A stretch of DNA of 64,000 nucleotides. It comes from Pedobacter sp. BMA. Lineage in GTDB: Bacteria > Bacteroidota > Bacteroidia > Sphingobacteriales > Sphingobacteriaceae. The translations under genes and the position numbers were made by a program. Location of the stretch: assembly GCF_001027745.1 (NCBI RefSeq), contig NZ_LECU01000001.1, forward strand, positions 124,001 to 188,000. The letters run 5' to 3'. Under the pieces are notes generated by a model. It saw only the letters and a list, made by a program, of their open reading frames with translations, was not told where the DNA came from and searched no databases. The number at the start of each line of letters is the position of its first letter. The first letter of the stretch is position 1. This document shows positions 17,773 through 27,532 of the stretch, piece by piece.

Positions 17773-20700
17773 TTAGTTAAAGTTATAACGAACACCAAAT
17801 TGCATATAATAAGTTGATGAAATAGTGGTGTTAATCCTATTCGATTCCGAAATTAACTGATTGTTAATTGTGTTTAAACGATACGTTGGCTTAACAGTTC
17901 CGCCTGCAACAAGTGCTGCCGAATTTGCTACAGCTAGTGGTGCGTTATTGTTGATTGTATATACTCCCCATTTAGAATTGATAAGGTTACCAACATTGAA
18001 GATATCAAAATAAAGTGTCAATGCATTTTTATGCCCTTCAATTTTTCCAGCATAGATTTCTTGAGAAAATCTAAAATCAAACTGATTTCTCCATGGAGCT
18101 ATTGCACCATTTCTTTGAGCTACCTTACCTTTGTTATCTCTCAAGTATTTATCACTTTCAACAAGTTTGAAAAAAGCTTCAGATTGCTGAGCCGGAGTAT
18201 AAGTAACGCCTCCAGTTGTATTTGAAACGAATGTGATCTCGGAAGCATCACGTGGAATATACATTAAATCGTTTACTTGATTATCTCTGTTGAAGTCATT
18301 TGAATAGTAGTATGAATATCTTCCTTGAGAACTACCCTGATAGAACAATGTCATACCGGTTTCCAAACCTTTAATCCATTCAGCTTTGTGGCTTACGCTA
18401 GCAACAACACTATGAGGAACAACGTTAGAAGTATAAGACAGCTGAGGATCATTAGAGTTACCGCTAGCTTGATATGGTAAGCTCCATAAGTTTATGATCT
18501 GGTCACCACTCTGGTCGCCGTAATTTTTAGCGTAGCTGTATGTGTATGCAGCTGTCATGTCCCAATGTCTAGCGAATGGTTTTGCTAACTGAAAGCTAGA
18601 AGAAAAATAGTCCCCACCTTTTTTGTTTGACATTACAGTAGCATCAAAATTGCTTGTTCCTGTTGAGCTGATTTGTCCTGCGCTTGTCAGCCTGTTAATG
18701 TATCTAAGAGGTACGTTTCTCAACGGGTCACCTACAGTTGTAATTGTAGCTGGGTATATGAATCTATTATCCGGATAACCGGCAACGTTTAGCGGTTGCG
18801 GATCAACCAAATTGACGTTTTGCGCAACCACAGCATTGATATCCTTACCATAAATTAACTCAATGGTACCTATAAATCCGAATGGCAACTTAGCATCTAA
18901 GCCTAAACTTGATTTCCATTGTTGAGGAAATTTAAGATCTGGCGACATTGCCGAGATATTTCCCGGAATCGAAGTTCCTGCTACTGGTAATGTTGCAGGA
19001 TATAGTGCTTTATAGTTCGGATTGAAATTCGGCATATTAGGATCTGTCGAATTTGTGATCGACTGTGTGAACTGCAACATACCTGCGTCACCCGATTGAG
19101 CTACTAACCAAACGAACGGAATGCGTCCTGTAAATAATCCAGAACCACCACGTAATTGTAAACTTCTATCGCCTAAAATATCATAATTGAAGCCAACTCG
19201 AGGAGAGAACATGAGTCTCGATTTTGGCAATTCACCTGTGTTGATTTTAGTACCACCGTTAAATGTGGCCGCAGCTACCAATGGATGCGTTTTAACTTCG
19301 CTAACATCAGGATAAGTTGGTAGCTCTAACCTTAATCCCAATGTTAATTTTAATTTGTCACTAACAGCAAATTCATCTTGACCATATGCCGATAGTTGGA
19401 AAAACTTGAAGCTAGGAAAAGCCTGAGATCCGTCTGCTGTCAAGGGATAGGTCAAAGCGAAGTTTGCTGGCTTAGCATTAGTCAAAAAGTCATTCCATGA
19501 GTTATAAACATAGTAACCTGTTCCGAAACGCTGGAAACCGTTTTTTGTCTTGCTCATTTCAGCCTGTACACCGACAGTAAAATTATGTTTACCTGATGTG
19601 AAAGTCAAATCGTCATTGAACGTATATGTCATCACATCTCTTAAGTTTCCAAAAGTAAATGGCTCATAACCGAAAGATACCAAGGTTGAGTTCGGGCCTG
19701 TTCTAGGAGAAGATAATCCTTTATCTAAAATGTCAACTAAAGGGAATTCACTTCCTGGAGATGATCTAGGATCATTCTGATGTGCGAATGACGCCCTTAA
19801 AGAGTTGTTAAATTTACCAAGATTAGAATTCAACTCGGCAGTACCAGAATATAAATTAGCTTCCTGGAAGTAATTTGAATTCTGAAAACTCATTGCATAA
19901 ATACTTTGACGGTTGTCGTTAGCAGTAAAGCCTGATCCTGAAGTCGAGGTACTTAAACTCGAAGGACTTTTGCTTTCAACTTGTGAATAACGAATATTGA
20001 ATTTATGTTTGTCACTGATATTCCAGTCTAATCTTGCAAAGAGTTTATTATTATTGCTTTCATTGGAATATCCCTGGTATGGACCAGTTTCATATCCATA
20101 TCTACTTAATAATGTTTGCCTTACCTCATCCATGAAGGCTACGCTTGGCCTTGCAATGTTCAAAGTTGCATTTTCAACTCCATTGGTTGATGCTACTTTG
20201 GTTGGACCTGGTTCGACAGTTTTCTTTCTCTCCATATTAACGAAGAAAAACAACTTATTTTTGATAATTGGACCACCTAAACTGAATCCAAACTGTTTTT
20301 CGTCAAGCTGTTGAATGTTAGAGATGACATTATCCTCAACCCTAACGCCTTGTTGCTTTTCTGAACGAAACGTATAAAAGGCGTTACCAAAGAAATTATT
20401 TTTTCCTGAACGAGTCACAGCATTAATAGATGCACCTGTGAAACCACTTTGACGGACGTCGAAAGGCGTAACGTTAATCGAAATCTCTTCTAAGGCGTCA
20501 ATAGAAATTGGCGACCCGTTTGCAGGAATATTTTGTCCAATACCAAATTGGTTATTGAAGTTAGCTCCATCTACAGTAAAATTATTAGAACGGTAACTAC
20601 CGCCTCCAATAGAGGTTCCATTCGCTTGTGGCGTTAAACGGGTTAAGTCATTAACACTTCTGGAAATGGTCGGTAAATTTTCAATTTGTGCTCGAGATAC

Positions 20701-21123
20701 ATTTGTTGCCGCCCCATTATGCTTACTGTTCATAATAGGATTGTTCTGCCCCCTGACTACAACTTCATTAAGGGTTGCAGTATTGTCGGATAGTTCTGCA
20801 TCTACTAAGAAGGTTTCACCTAGTTTTAAATAGGCATCACTGATTTTTTTTGGCTGGAAACCTATGTAGGTAATTTCAATAACATAGGGACCACCGACAC
20901 GCATATTGCCAATTGTAAAGCGTCCTGCATTGTTACTCATGGCTGTGTAAACAGATCCTGTAGGTGTGTGGGTAGCTTTTATACTTGCACCAGGCAAGGC
21001 CCCTTTGGCATCCTTGATTGTCCCTGTCATTGATGATGTAGTTACCTGTGCCGATGCACCAATTGTAATTCCTACTAAAGCAACAATAACGAGTACAAAT
21101 CTTAAAAGTAAAGATTTCTTCAT
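17773..21123 (-). CDS. TonB-dependent receptor, Oar-like with carboxypeptidase regulatory domain
   Basis: A large outer-membrane beta-barrel of 1116 aa. A signal peptide covers about residues 1-25 (ending ASA-Q). A CarboxypepD_reg-like beta-sandwich follows (residues about 28-110, TGTIKDAKGALPGASI). The plug is near residues 120-240, with LPTISRSVNDLTRLTPQ and SGFTGASINAVTRSGKN, the Oar-type signature. The barrel ends with MQFGVRYNFN, with a terminal aromatic residue pattern. The ligand is unknown; relatives take up peptides or proteins. No SusD partner is adjacent, which separates it from the SusC class. It is monocistronic with its own terminator. Confidence 0.88.
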   Translation of the reverse strand: MKKSLLLRFVLVIVALVGITIGASAQVTTSSMTGTIKDAKGALPGASIKATHTPTGSVYTAMSNNAGRFTIGNMRVGGPYVIEITYIGFQPKKISDAYLKLGETFLVDAELSDNTATLNEVVVRGQNNPIMNSKHNGAATNVSRAQIENLPTISRSVNDLTRLTPQANGTSIGGGSYRSNNFTVDGANFNNQFGIGQNIPANGSPISIDALEEISINVTPFDVRQSGFTGASINAVTRSGKNNFFGNAFYTFRSEKQQGVRVEDNVISNIQQLDEKQFGFSLGGPIIKNKLFFFVNMERKKTVEPGPTKVASTNGVENATLNIARPSVAFMDEVRQTLLSRYGYETGPYQGYSNESNNNKLFARLDWNISDKHKFNIRYSQVESKSPSSLSTSTSGSGFTANDNRQSIYAMSFQNSNYFQEANLYSGTAELNSNLGKFNNSLRASFAHQNDPRSSPGSEFPLVDILDKGLSSPRTGPNSTLVSFGYEPFTFGNLRDVMTYTFNDDLTFTSGKHNFTVGVQAEMSKTKNGFQRFGTGYYVYNSWNDFLTNAKPANFALTYPLTADGSQAFPSFKFFQLSAYGQDEFAVSDKLKLTLGLRLELPTYPDVSEVKTHPLVAAATFNGGTKINTGELPKSRLMFSPRVGFNYDILGDRSLQLRGGSGLFTGRIPFVWLVAQSGDAGMLQFTQSITNSTDPNMPNFNPNYKALYPATLPVAGTSIPGNISAMSPDLKFPQQWKSSLGLDAKLPFGFIGTIELIYGKDINAVVAQNVNLVDPQPLNVAGYPDNRFIYPATITTVGDPLRNVPLRYINRLTSAGQISSTGTSNFDATVMSNKKGGDYFSSSFQLAKPFARHWDMTAAYTYSYAKNYGDQSGDQIINLWSLPYQASGNSNDPQLSYTSNVVPHSVVASVSHKAEWIKGLETGMTLFYQGSSQGRYSYYYSNDFNRDNQVNDLMYIPRDASEITFVSNTTGGVTYTPAQQSEAFFKLVESDKYLRDNKGKVAQRNGAIAPWRNQFDFRFSQEIYAGKIEGHKNALTLYFDIFNVGNLINSKWGVYTINNNAPLAVANSAALVAGGTVKPTYRLNTINNQLISESNRINTTISSTYYMQFGVRYNFN

Positions 21124-21206
21124 ACTTTTTGTCTTAATTGTTTTGTGTTAGATAATGATTAATTATCGCAAGTGACCAGTCTTCATCGACCGAACTAAAT
21201 TGCCCA

Positions 21207-21214
21207 CAAATGTA
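21207..21214 (-). promoter_or_regulatory. Promoter -7 box of the Oar-like receptor (TACATTTG)
   Basis: Exact TAnnTTTG on the minus strand, 83 nt before the start codon, implying a leader of about 75-80 nt. No clear -33 element. Confidence 0.5.
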
Positions 21215-21422
21215 ATTAATAAAATTTAACAGATTTTAACATTTGCATTAAAATATTCAACAATTAACACTAACTTAACATTGGAAATCAGCTCTTCAGC
21301 CTAAAATATATCAACAAAACACTTAATTCTTTAGCAAAAGAAATTGAGAACCTATTATGTAATATAAAATCAATTCTTAAAGCCCGCTTTTTGTTTGCAT
21401 TTTAATAATTTGATCTATAACT
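21215..21422. other. Intergenic region between two receptor genes
   Basis: AT-rich spacer upstream of the Oar-like receptor promoter and after the terminator of the second receptor. No gene, repeat or RNA was recognised. Confidence 0.4.
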
Positions 21423-21455
21423 AAAAAAGCCGTTCCTAAATGAATAGAAACGGCT
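21423..21455 (-). terminator. Rho-independent terminator of the 880-aa TonB receptor
   Basis: AGCCGTT (21428-21434) pairs with AACGGCT (21449-21455). On the minus strand the stem is followed by six T. Confidence 0.8.
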
Positions 21456-21475
21456 CGATTGTTGAAAACTTGTTA

Positions 21476-24118
21476 TTAAAACTTTATAGATAAACCCAAC
21501 GTCCAGGTTCTGCCAAAACCATAGTATACATAGTTTGATGCAGATCCATTGTTACCGATTTCATAATCACCGGCTGTTGTTGATGTTGAATAAAGATAAT
21601 TTGATGTAGACTCAGACAAATAATACTTATTGAATACATTATCGATGTTCCCCCTGAGCGTTACCGGAAGGTTTTTCAACAGAAATGAGTAACTCATGCC
21701 CAGGTTAACCAAACCATAAGACGGCAATTCCCACAGTGAGGTATTTGCAGTTCCCAAGCTGGTTCCGCCAATACTGATGTTTGAATATAATTTATCGGCA
21801 TAAGTATAATCTGCAAAAACTTTCACGCCTTTTAAAACTTCGTAGTTTGCACCCAATGCTGCAGTAGTCTGCGCGTTCGAACCAACTTTCAGCCCGGCGA
21901 AATAAGTGGTATAGGTTCCCGTAATTTCTCCGTTGGCATTTGTTACCACTGCCGTTGCATCTGAAGTATATTTCCAGTCGCCTGCCGAAACCATTCCTGT
22001 AAGTTCCAGTTTAGGAAAAGGTTTTGCGCTCATTTCCAGCTCGAGACCTTTGTGTAGCTCACCAAATCCTGATAAGTTAGCATATGTTGTCACATCATTT
22101 TCTGTTACCGACCTGATGAATGACCTGTCCTTCCATTTGGTGTAATAGGCATTAAGTTTTAAGTTAAATACTCCTGAACGGAAGCCATAGCCCAATTCAT
22201 AATCAGTAATCTTCTCATTTTTGGCACTACCGTTTTCAGTTGTGGCGCTTGACCCCGGGAAAACAATTTTGAATAATGGTGCCCTGTTGAAATAGCCAGC
22301 ATTTGCGTAAAAGTTGTGCTGGTCAGATACTTTCAGATTGATTCCACCTTTCGCTGAATAGCCTAAAAAATTATAGGTATCAGATATTGCCTGTCCGTTG
22401 ATTCCTGTAAAAAATAGGGTTTCCCTGCGGTAACCGGTATTATTTAATGTTCCTGATGCAAACGCATCGATTACGTCATCAGAATATTCTGCAGACAAGT
22501 AGCCCCCTATCCAATTGACATAGCCATTGTAGTTATACACTATAGGTGTATCTCCCCCCTCCTCTGTGACCACTTGTTTTGAAGCCGAATCATAATATCC
22601 GTCAGCGCCGTACAAATTGGCCAGCTTGCCATAATGCAATCCTTTATAATAGCGGTAATCCAAACCTGCACTAAGCTTAAACTTATCTGAAATATCTCTG
22701 GAGCCATTTACAATCAAACCATACCAGTTATGGTTATTAACAGAGCTGTACATTCCTACCCCTTTAGAGGAGGTGATGATGTATTTACCCAGGTAAGGAC
22801 CTGCTACAGTATAAGGGCTGATACCGGTTGTAGTTCCTATTGTTGTTCCCCTGTTGAATTTCTGGATATCATTGAAATTAATGGTTCCATCTACTGTTTG
22901 AAAGATGCTGTTGGTTACACTTGTCCCCAAAGTAGACGAGCCGTTTCCGCGACCGAATGATGCGTAGGCAACAGTATTTAGTTGAGTTTTATCATCGATT
23001 TTCCAGTAGTGATTTAAGTTGAATACGGGTTTGTGATAAACATTTTTATAGGGTGACACTTCTTCGCCCTGATAATAACCGGATTCGTAGTTATACTTTC
23101 TTCCGCTGATGTTATTCTGATAGGCGGTGTACCTGCTGGCGTACGACTGGTAATGCCATTGAGGTGCACCAGTTGCCGAAAAGGTTAGTGTATGCTTATC
23201 ATTTATTTTCCAGCCTGCGGAGAGAAAATAAGTCCAGGCCTGAAAACCAGTACCATCGATATAACCGTTCCCTGAATTGTATGAGCCCAGCATTGAAAAT
23301 GCAAGCCCGTTTTTCATCAGCCCGGTATTGTAACCTAATGTATACTTTTGAAAGCCATCGTTACCGATTGCATTTTTGAAAATACCACCCGCTTCGAGTT
23401 CGGTAGGCTTTGTTACCACATTGATTGTTCCTCCTACTGAAGGTACAGACAGTTTTGATGCTCCAATACCCCGCTGAACCTGAACACTGCTGGCTACATC
23501 CATCAGACCCGACCAGTTGGACCAGTAAACAGTGGCATTTTCCATATCATTTACAGGAACACCATTGATCATTACAGCCACATTGGTCATATCGAAACCC
23601 CGGATCGTAACCCTCGAATCTCCGAAACCTCCAGCTGCCTTACTGGTATATATCGAAGGCATTCCTTTTAGAATTTCCGGAAACTCGGCATTGGGACTTT
23701 TATTTTCAATCTGCTCCGCTCTGATGGTTGATATTGCGATCGGTGTTTTTCTTTCCACGGCTACACCAGCAGTAACATTTACATCCTTCATGGAGAAACC
23801 TGAAGAAACAATCGGAATCACCCCAAGATCCTGTACAGCGCCATTCAAATTGACAATCAGCTCTTTAACAATGTAACCAACTGAGTTGATACTAACTGTT
23901 GCACGGCCAGACCCCGAAACCTTTAGCTGAAAAGTTCCATCCCCTCCGGTTGAAGTTCCTGCTTTGAAATCTTTGACGATTACCGATACACCAGGTAAGG
24001 TTTCTTTTGTCACATCATCGATCACTTTCCCCTTGATTATTGTCTGGGCCATCGAAAAAATTCCGCTGAAAGCGAATAAAAGCATAAAAAATACGCTTTT
24101 AGTAAAAAATAACTTCAT
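21476..24118 (-). CDS. TonB-dependent receptor with carboxypeptidase-like regulatory domain
   Basis: An 880-aa outer-membrane receptor. A signal peptide covers about residues 1-24 (FAFSGIFSMA-Q). A CarboxypepD_reg-like domain follows (IKGKVIDDVTKETLPGVSVIV, residues about 28-110). The plug carries RVTIRGFDMTNVAVMINGVPVND and QVQRGIGASKLSVPSVGGTINVVTKP. The barrel ends with FGRTWTLGLSIKF, with a terminal Phe. The architecture is close to receptors for siderophores, vitamins or small glycans, but the ligand cannot be read. It is monocistronic. A 28-bp perfect palindrome lies about 90 bp upstream of its start, just above its promoter, suggesting specific control. Confidence 0.87.
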   Translation of the reverse strand: MKLFFTKSVFFMLLFAFSGIFSMAQTIIKGKVIDDVTKETLPGVSVIVKDFKAGTSTGGDGTFQLKVSGSGRATVSINSVGYIVKELIVNLNGAVQDLGVIPIVSSGFSMKDVNVTAGVAVERKTPIAISTIRAEQIENKSPNAEFPEILKGMPSIYTSKAAGGFGDSRVTIRGFDMTNVAVMINGVPVNDMENATVYWSNWSGLMDVASSVQVQRGIGASKLSVPSVGGTINVVTKPTELEAGGIFKNAIGNDGFQKYTLGYNTGLMKNGLAFSMLGSYNSGNGYIDGTGFQAWTYFLSAGWKINDKHTLTFSATGAPQWHYQSYASRYTAYQNNISGRKYNYESGYYQGEEVSPYKNVYHKPVFNLNHYWKIDDKTQLNTVAYASFGRGNGSSTLGTSVTNSIFQTVDGTINFNDIQKFNRGTTIGTTTGISPYTVAGPYLGKYIITSSKGVGMYSSVNNHNWYGLIVNGSRDISDKFKLSAGLDYRYYKGLHYGKLANLYGADGYYDSASKQVVTEEGGDTPIVYNYNGYVNWIGGYLSAEYSDDVIDAFASGTLNNTGYRRETLFFTGINGQAISDTYNFLGYSAKGGINLKVSDQHNFYANAGYFNRAPLFKIVFPGSSATTENGSAKNEKITDYELGYGFRSGVFNLKLNAYYTKWKDRSFIRSVTENDVTTYANLSGFGELHKGLELEMSAKPFPKLELTGMVSAGDWKYTSDATAVVTNANGEITGTYTTYFAGLKVGSNAQTTAALGANYEVLKGVKVFADYTYADKLYSNISIGGTSLGTANTSLWELPSYGLVNLGMSYSFLLKNLPVTLRGNIDNVFNKYYLSESTSNYLYSTSTTAGDYEIGNNGSASNYVYYGFGRTWTLGLSIKF

Positions 24119-24168
24119 TATGCTAAGTTTTGTTATTAAATCTTGTTTTTTATTTGATGTCGACGCAA

Positions 24169-24176
24169 CAAAAGTA
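24169..24176 (-). promoter_or_regulatory. Promoter -7 box of the 880-aa TonB receptor (TACTTTTG)
   Basis: Exact TAnnTTTG on the minus strand, 50 nt before the start codon. It lies 29 nt downstream of the 28-bp palindrome. Confidence 0.55.
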
Positions 24177-24205
24177 TATATAAGAAATAGCTCAGGGCTG
24201 AAACG

Positions 24206-24233
24206 AAATGTTAAATAAATTTATTTAACATTT
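24206..24233. promoter_or_regulatory. 28-bp perfect palindrome, candidate operator
   Basis: AAATGTTAAATAAA (24206-24219) is followed directly by its exact inverse complement (24220-24233). It sits about 44-71 nt above the predicted transcription start of the 880-aa receptor, where an activator or a long repressor site would be expected. Transcribed, it could also fold as a hairpin, but it has no loop and no T-run. Confidence 0.6.
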
Positions 24234-24435
24234 TGACCCTCAATAGTGCAGGATGACCATAAAATAAGAGATGAACAGGCTATTATCACATCGTTAACTT
24301 TAGGTAAAGAAAATAATTGGTTTTGTAATGAATTTCTATTTATGATTCATTAACAAACATTTTTTTTTAGTTTTGGGGATTGTAAGAAACTGATGTTTCT
24401 ACATTGTAATGCTGATGTGTTTCATAGAAGCGAGG
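24234..24435. other. Intergenic spacer upstream of lpdA
   Basis: AT-rich divergent spacer. Apart from the palindrome on its left and the structured element on its right I see no gene or RNA. Confidence 0.4.
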
Positions 24436-24475
24436 GTAATCTTTCCGGAGAGCCTCCTCCTGCCCAGGAGATTAC
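24436..24475 (+). promoter_or_regulatory. Structured leader element upstream of lpdA
   Basis: An outer pairing GTAATCT (24436-24442) with AGATTAC (24469-24475) surrounds an inner hairpin CTCCT-GCCC-AGGAG (24457-24470), so the two pairings share two bases and are partly exclusive. It ends 39 nt before the lpdA ATG. It does not match a riboswitch class I know. Confidence 0.35.
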
Positions 24476-24514
24476 TTAATATAAAACAATTAAAAGAAAT
24501 CTCTTTATATAGAT

Positions 24515-25903
24515 ATGAACTACGACGTTATTGTTTTAGGCAGCGGCCCAGGTGGTTATGTAGCTGCAATCAGAGCTTCACAATTGGGAATGAAAGTTGC
24601 CATTGTAGAGCGCGAATCATTAGGTGGTATTTGTTTAAACTGGGGTTGTATCCCAACTAAAGCGCTTTTAAAAAGTGCTCAGGTTTTTGAATATATTAAC
24701 CATGCTGCTGATTACGGAATTACTACTTCGGGAGCCACTGCAGATTTTGCAGCTGTGGTAAAACGCAGTCGCGGTGTTGCCGACGGAATGAGTAAGGGCG
24801 TTCAATTTTTAATGAAGAAAAATAAGATTGACGTAGTAATGGGTACTGGTAAAGTGAAACCAGGAAACAAACTAGAAGTGAAGGGTGCTGATGGTTCTCA
24901 AAAAGAATTAACAGCGAAAAATATTATTATCGCAACAGGTGCGCGTTCGAGAGAGTTACCTAACCTGAAACAAGACGGTAAAAAAATCATTGGCTACCGT
25001 CAGGCAATGGTGCTTCCTGAGTTACCAAAAAGTATGGTAGTGGTAGGATCGGGTGCTATCGGCGTGGAGTTTGCTTATTTTTATGCCACGATGGGAACTA
25101 AGGTGACGATCGTAGAATTTATGGAGAATGTTGTTCCGGTTGAGGATGAAGATGTTTCCAAACAATTATTGCGCAGCCTGAAGAAAACCGGTATCGATGT
25201 AATGACTTCAGCATCTGTTGAAGCGGTTGACACGAGCGGTGCAGGTTGCAAAGTTTCGGTAAAAACAGCATCAGGTATGCAAACGATCGAAGCTGACATC
25301 GTCCTTTCTGCTGCTGGTATTGTGGCCAATATCGAAAACATCGGTTTGGAAGAAACAGGTATCAAAACGGAGAAAGGCAAAATTGTTACGGATGAATTTT
25401 ATAATACTTCAGTAAAAGGTTATTATGCCATTGGTGATGTGGTTGGCGGACAAGCTTTAGCACACGTTGCTTCTGCGGAAGGTATTATCTGCGTAGAGAA
25501 AATTGCTGGTCAGCATGCTGAGCCATTAGATTATAACAACATCCCGGGATGTACTTACTGTACACCAGAGATTGCATCTGTTGGTTATACAGAAAAAGCA
25601 GCTAAGGCAGCTGGTTATGAGTTAAAAATTGGCAAGTTTCCATTCTCCGCATCCGGTAAAGCGAGTGCTGCCGGTGCAAAAGATGGTTTCATTAAATTAA
25701 TTTTTGATGCGAAGTACGGCGAGTTACTGGGTGCACACATGATTGGTGCGAATGTTACCGAGATGATTGCTGAAATTGTGGTTGCCCGTAAACTGGAAAC
25801 TACCGGTCATGAGATGATTAAATCAGTACACCCTCACCCAACCATGAGTGAAGCGATTATGGAAGCTGCTGCTGATGCATACGGCGAAGTGATCCACTTG
25901 TAG
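24515..25903 (+). CDS. lpdA: Dihydrolipoyl dehydrogenase (E3)
   Basis: FAD- and NAD-dependent flavoprotein that reoxidises dihydrolipoamide in 2-oxoacid dehydrogenase complexes or the glycine cleavage system. The protein is 462 aa, with the FAD motif GSGPGGYVAAIRA at the N-terminus, the redox disulfide in GGICLNWGCIPTKALL near residues 41-46, the NAD motif VVGSGAIGVEFAYF near 180 and the catalytic HPHPTMSE near 440. No E1 or E2 genes are adjacent. A long-stem terminator follows. Confidence 0.96.
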   Translation: MNYDVIVLGSGPGGYVAAIRASQLGMKVAIVERESLGGICLNWGCIPTKALLKSAQVFEYINHAADYGITTSGATADFAAVVKRSRGVADGMSKGVQFLMKKNKIDVVMGTGKVKPGNKLEVKGADGSQKELTAKNIIIATGARSRELPNLKQDGKKIIGYRQAMVLPELPKSMVVVGSGAIGVEFAYFYATMGTKVTIVEFMENVVPVEDEDVSKQLLRSLKKTGIDVMTSASVEAVDTSGAGCKVSVKTASGMQTIEADIVLSAAGIVANIENIGLEETGIKTEKGKIVTDEFYNTSVKGYYAIGDVVGGQALAHVASAEGIICVEKIAGQHAEPLDYNNIPGCTYCTPEIASVGYTEKAAKAAGYELKIGKFPFSASGKASAAGAKDGFIKLIFDAKYGELLGAHMIGANVTEMIAEIVVARKLETTGHEMIKSVHPHPTMSEAIMEAAADAYGEVIHL

Positions 25904-25943
25904 TCCGAATTCCTTCCGGAAATCTGATTTGTATAAATAAAAT

Positions 25944-25978
25944 AAGAAAACCCTTTAGATAAACTGAAGGGTTTTCTT
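25944..25978 (+). terminator. Rho-independent terminator of lpdA, 15-bp stem
   Basis: Stem 25944-25958 pairs with 25964-25978, broken only by one G-T pair, with a 5-nt loop. It carries A and T tracts on both sides, so it could work in either direction. Confidence 0.85.
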
Positions 25979-26031
25979 ATTTTTAGTGTTTTCAGACCTG
26001 ATAATTCATACGAAATACCTGATACCAGAAA

Positions 26032-26874
26032 ATGAAACTGCATACCATAAATACCGGATTATTCAAACTTGATGGCGGCGCTATGTTTGGCGTTGTACCA
26101 AAAGCCATCTGGCAACGTACGAACCCCGCCGACGCAAATAATCTTTGTACGTGGGCTATGCGTTGTCTGTTAATTGAAGATGGTGACCGTTTAACTTTAG
26201 TTGATACGGGTATCGGCAATAAGCAGGATGAGAAGTTTTTCAGTCACTATGATTTGCACGGTGATGATTCAATGGAGAAATCACTGGCAGCACTGGGTTT
26301 TGGCAAAACCGATATTACAGATGTTTTTTTAACACACCTTCATTTCGACCATGTAGGTGGGGCAGTGATTCGTGAAGGGGCACAACTCACACCAACGTTT
26401 AAAAACGCGGTATACTGGAGCAATGAGAAGCACTGGCAATGGGCCACGGTACCCAATGCAAGGGAAAAGGCTTCATTTTTAAAGGAAAATATATTACCAA
26501 TTCAGGAAAGCGGACAATTACAGTTTATTGAGGAAACTGATGATATTGAGTGGCAAAAAGATATTCATATTGGCTTTGCCTATGGGCATACAGATGCCAT
26601 GATGCTTCCGAAAATCAGTTACAAAGGCCGCACTATTGTTTACATGGCGGATCTACTTCCATCAGTAGGACACCTGCCCCTGCCCTATGTAATGGCATAT
26701 GATATGTTTCCGTTAAAAACATTGACAGAAAAACAAGCCTTCCTCGAAGAGGCTGCCGAAAACAATTATATCTTATATCTGGAGCACGATCCGGTGAATG
26801 AGTGTTGTACGGTTCAGCGGACTGAAAAAGGAATCAGGGTCGCAGAGACTTTCCGCCTGGCAGAGCTGGGGTAA
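26032..26874 (+). CDS. MBL-fold metallo-hydrolase
   Basis: Cytoplasmic metallo-beta-lactamase-fold hydrolase, 280 aa. The zinc motif THLHFDHVGG (HxHxDH) lies near residues 100-109. A further ligand region is GHTDAMM near 186 and a late His lies in LYLEHDP near 250. The early VDTGIGNKQ strand is typical of the lactonase/organophosphate hydrolase branch (AttM and MPH-like). No signal peptide. The natural substrate is unknown. It follows the lpdA terminator and stands alone. Confidence 0.85.
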   Translation: MKLHTINTGLFKLDGGAMFGVVPKAIWQRTNPADANNLCTWAMRCLLIEDGDRLTLVDTGIGNKQDEKFFSHYDLHGDDSMEKSLAALGFGKTDITDVFLTHLHFDHVGGAVIREGAQLTPTFKNAVYWSNEKHWQWATVPNAREKASFLKENILPIQESGQLQFIEETDDIEWQKDIHIGFAYGHTDAMMLPKISYKGRTIVYMADLLPSVGHLPLPYVMAYDMFPLKTLTEKQAFLEEAAENNYILYLEHDPVNECCTVQRTEKGIRVAETFRLAELG

Positions 26875-26949
26875 CCGAAACAGCAAGGCCATAAATTTAT
26901 TTTCACTTTTATTTGTATTTAATCTAAATAATGTGAATTTTTGTGTCCG

Positions 26950-27309
26950 ATGGAAAAAGCTTGTATTGATATCAATCAACTCGTTAACGTGTTCTCTAAT
27001 AATCATGGTTCTGTTTATCAATCTGATAAGCTAAACTGTTTTTATATCGATTTCGGAGGTAAGTTTGCCCGTTTCAATTGCCTTTCTCTTCAAAAACTTA
27101 AGAAGACTGTTGAAAAAATTGATATCGAAGATCTTTTACTAAATACTAAAAGAGCAGATTTCGAATTAGTTACTTTCAATGGGTGTGAGCACATCTATCT
27201 GCTTAGTGCGCTTGAAATTATCGCATTAAAGGATCTTTTGCATGGCACTTTTACCATGTTTAAATTAAACCACCTGGTGAACGATTGCCTGTACAGACTG
27301 GTTTACTAA
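26950..27309 (+). CDS. Conserved hypothetical protein, possibly DUF6686-like
   Basis: A soluble protein of 119 aa without signal peptide or membrane segment. It begins MEKACIDINQLV and contains LNCFYIDFGGKFARFNC followed by a Leu/Lys-rich helix and FELVTFNGCEHIYLLS, a pattern of one beta region repeated around a helix. I do not recognise a catalytic motif. The layout recalls the small DUF6686 group of Bacteroidota, but this is a weak impression. The start is ATG at 26950; an upstream TTG at 26941 is less likely. A 7-bp hairpin (27298-27304 with 27312-27318) spans its stop codon. Confidence 0.6.
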   Translation: MEKACIDINQLVNVFSNNHGSVYQSDKLNCFYIDFGGKFARFNCLSLQKLKKTVEKIDIEDLLLNTKRADFELVTFNGCEHIYLLSALEIIALKDLLHGTFTMFKLNHLVNDCLYRLVY

Positions 27310-27532
27310 ACAAACCAGCGTATTTAAGACAAGGGAAACCGAGACAAAAATCTTTCTCTTTGTATCAAACCTTACCCCCATCTTACTGCTAATCAAACAG
27401 AATCCGTATAGCGTTATATCATTTGTTTTACATGCGATTGTCGCTATTTAAAATCATTACAAATAACTTATTATCAGCAATTTAGACTAATTTCATATTG
27501 CAAATAAATTCTACAAATGAACAAATTCGGTT

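Noticed and set aside
24119..24514. Riboswitch (cobalamin or TPP) before the TonB receptor or lpdA
   Set aside because: No cobalamin or TPP consensus words on either strand; only the palindrome and the small competing hairpins are seen.
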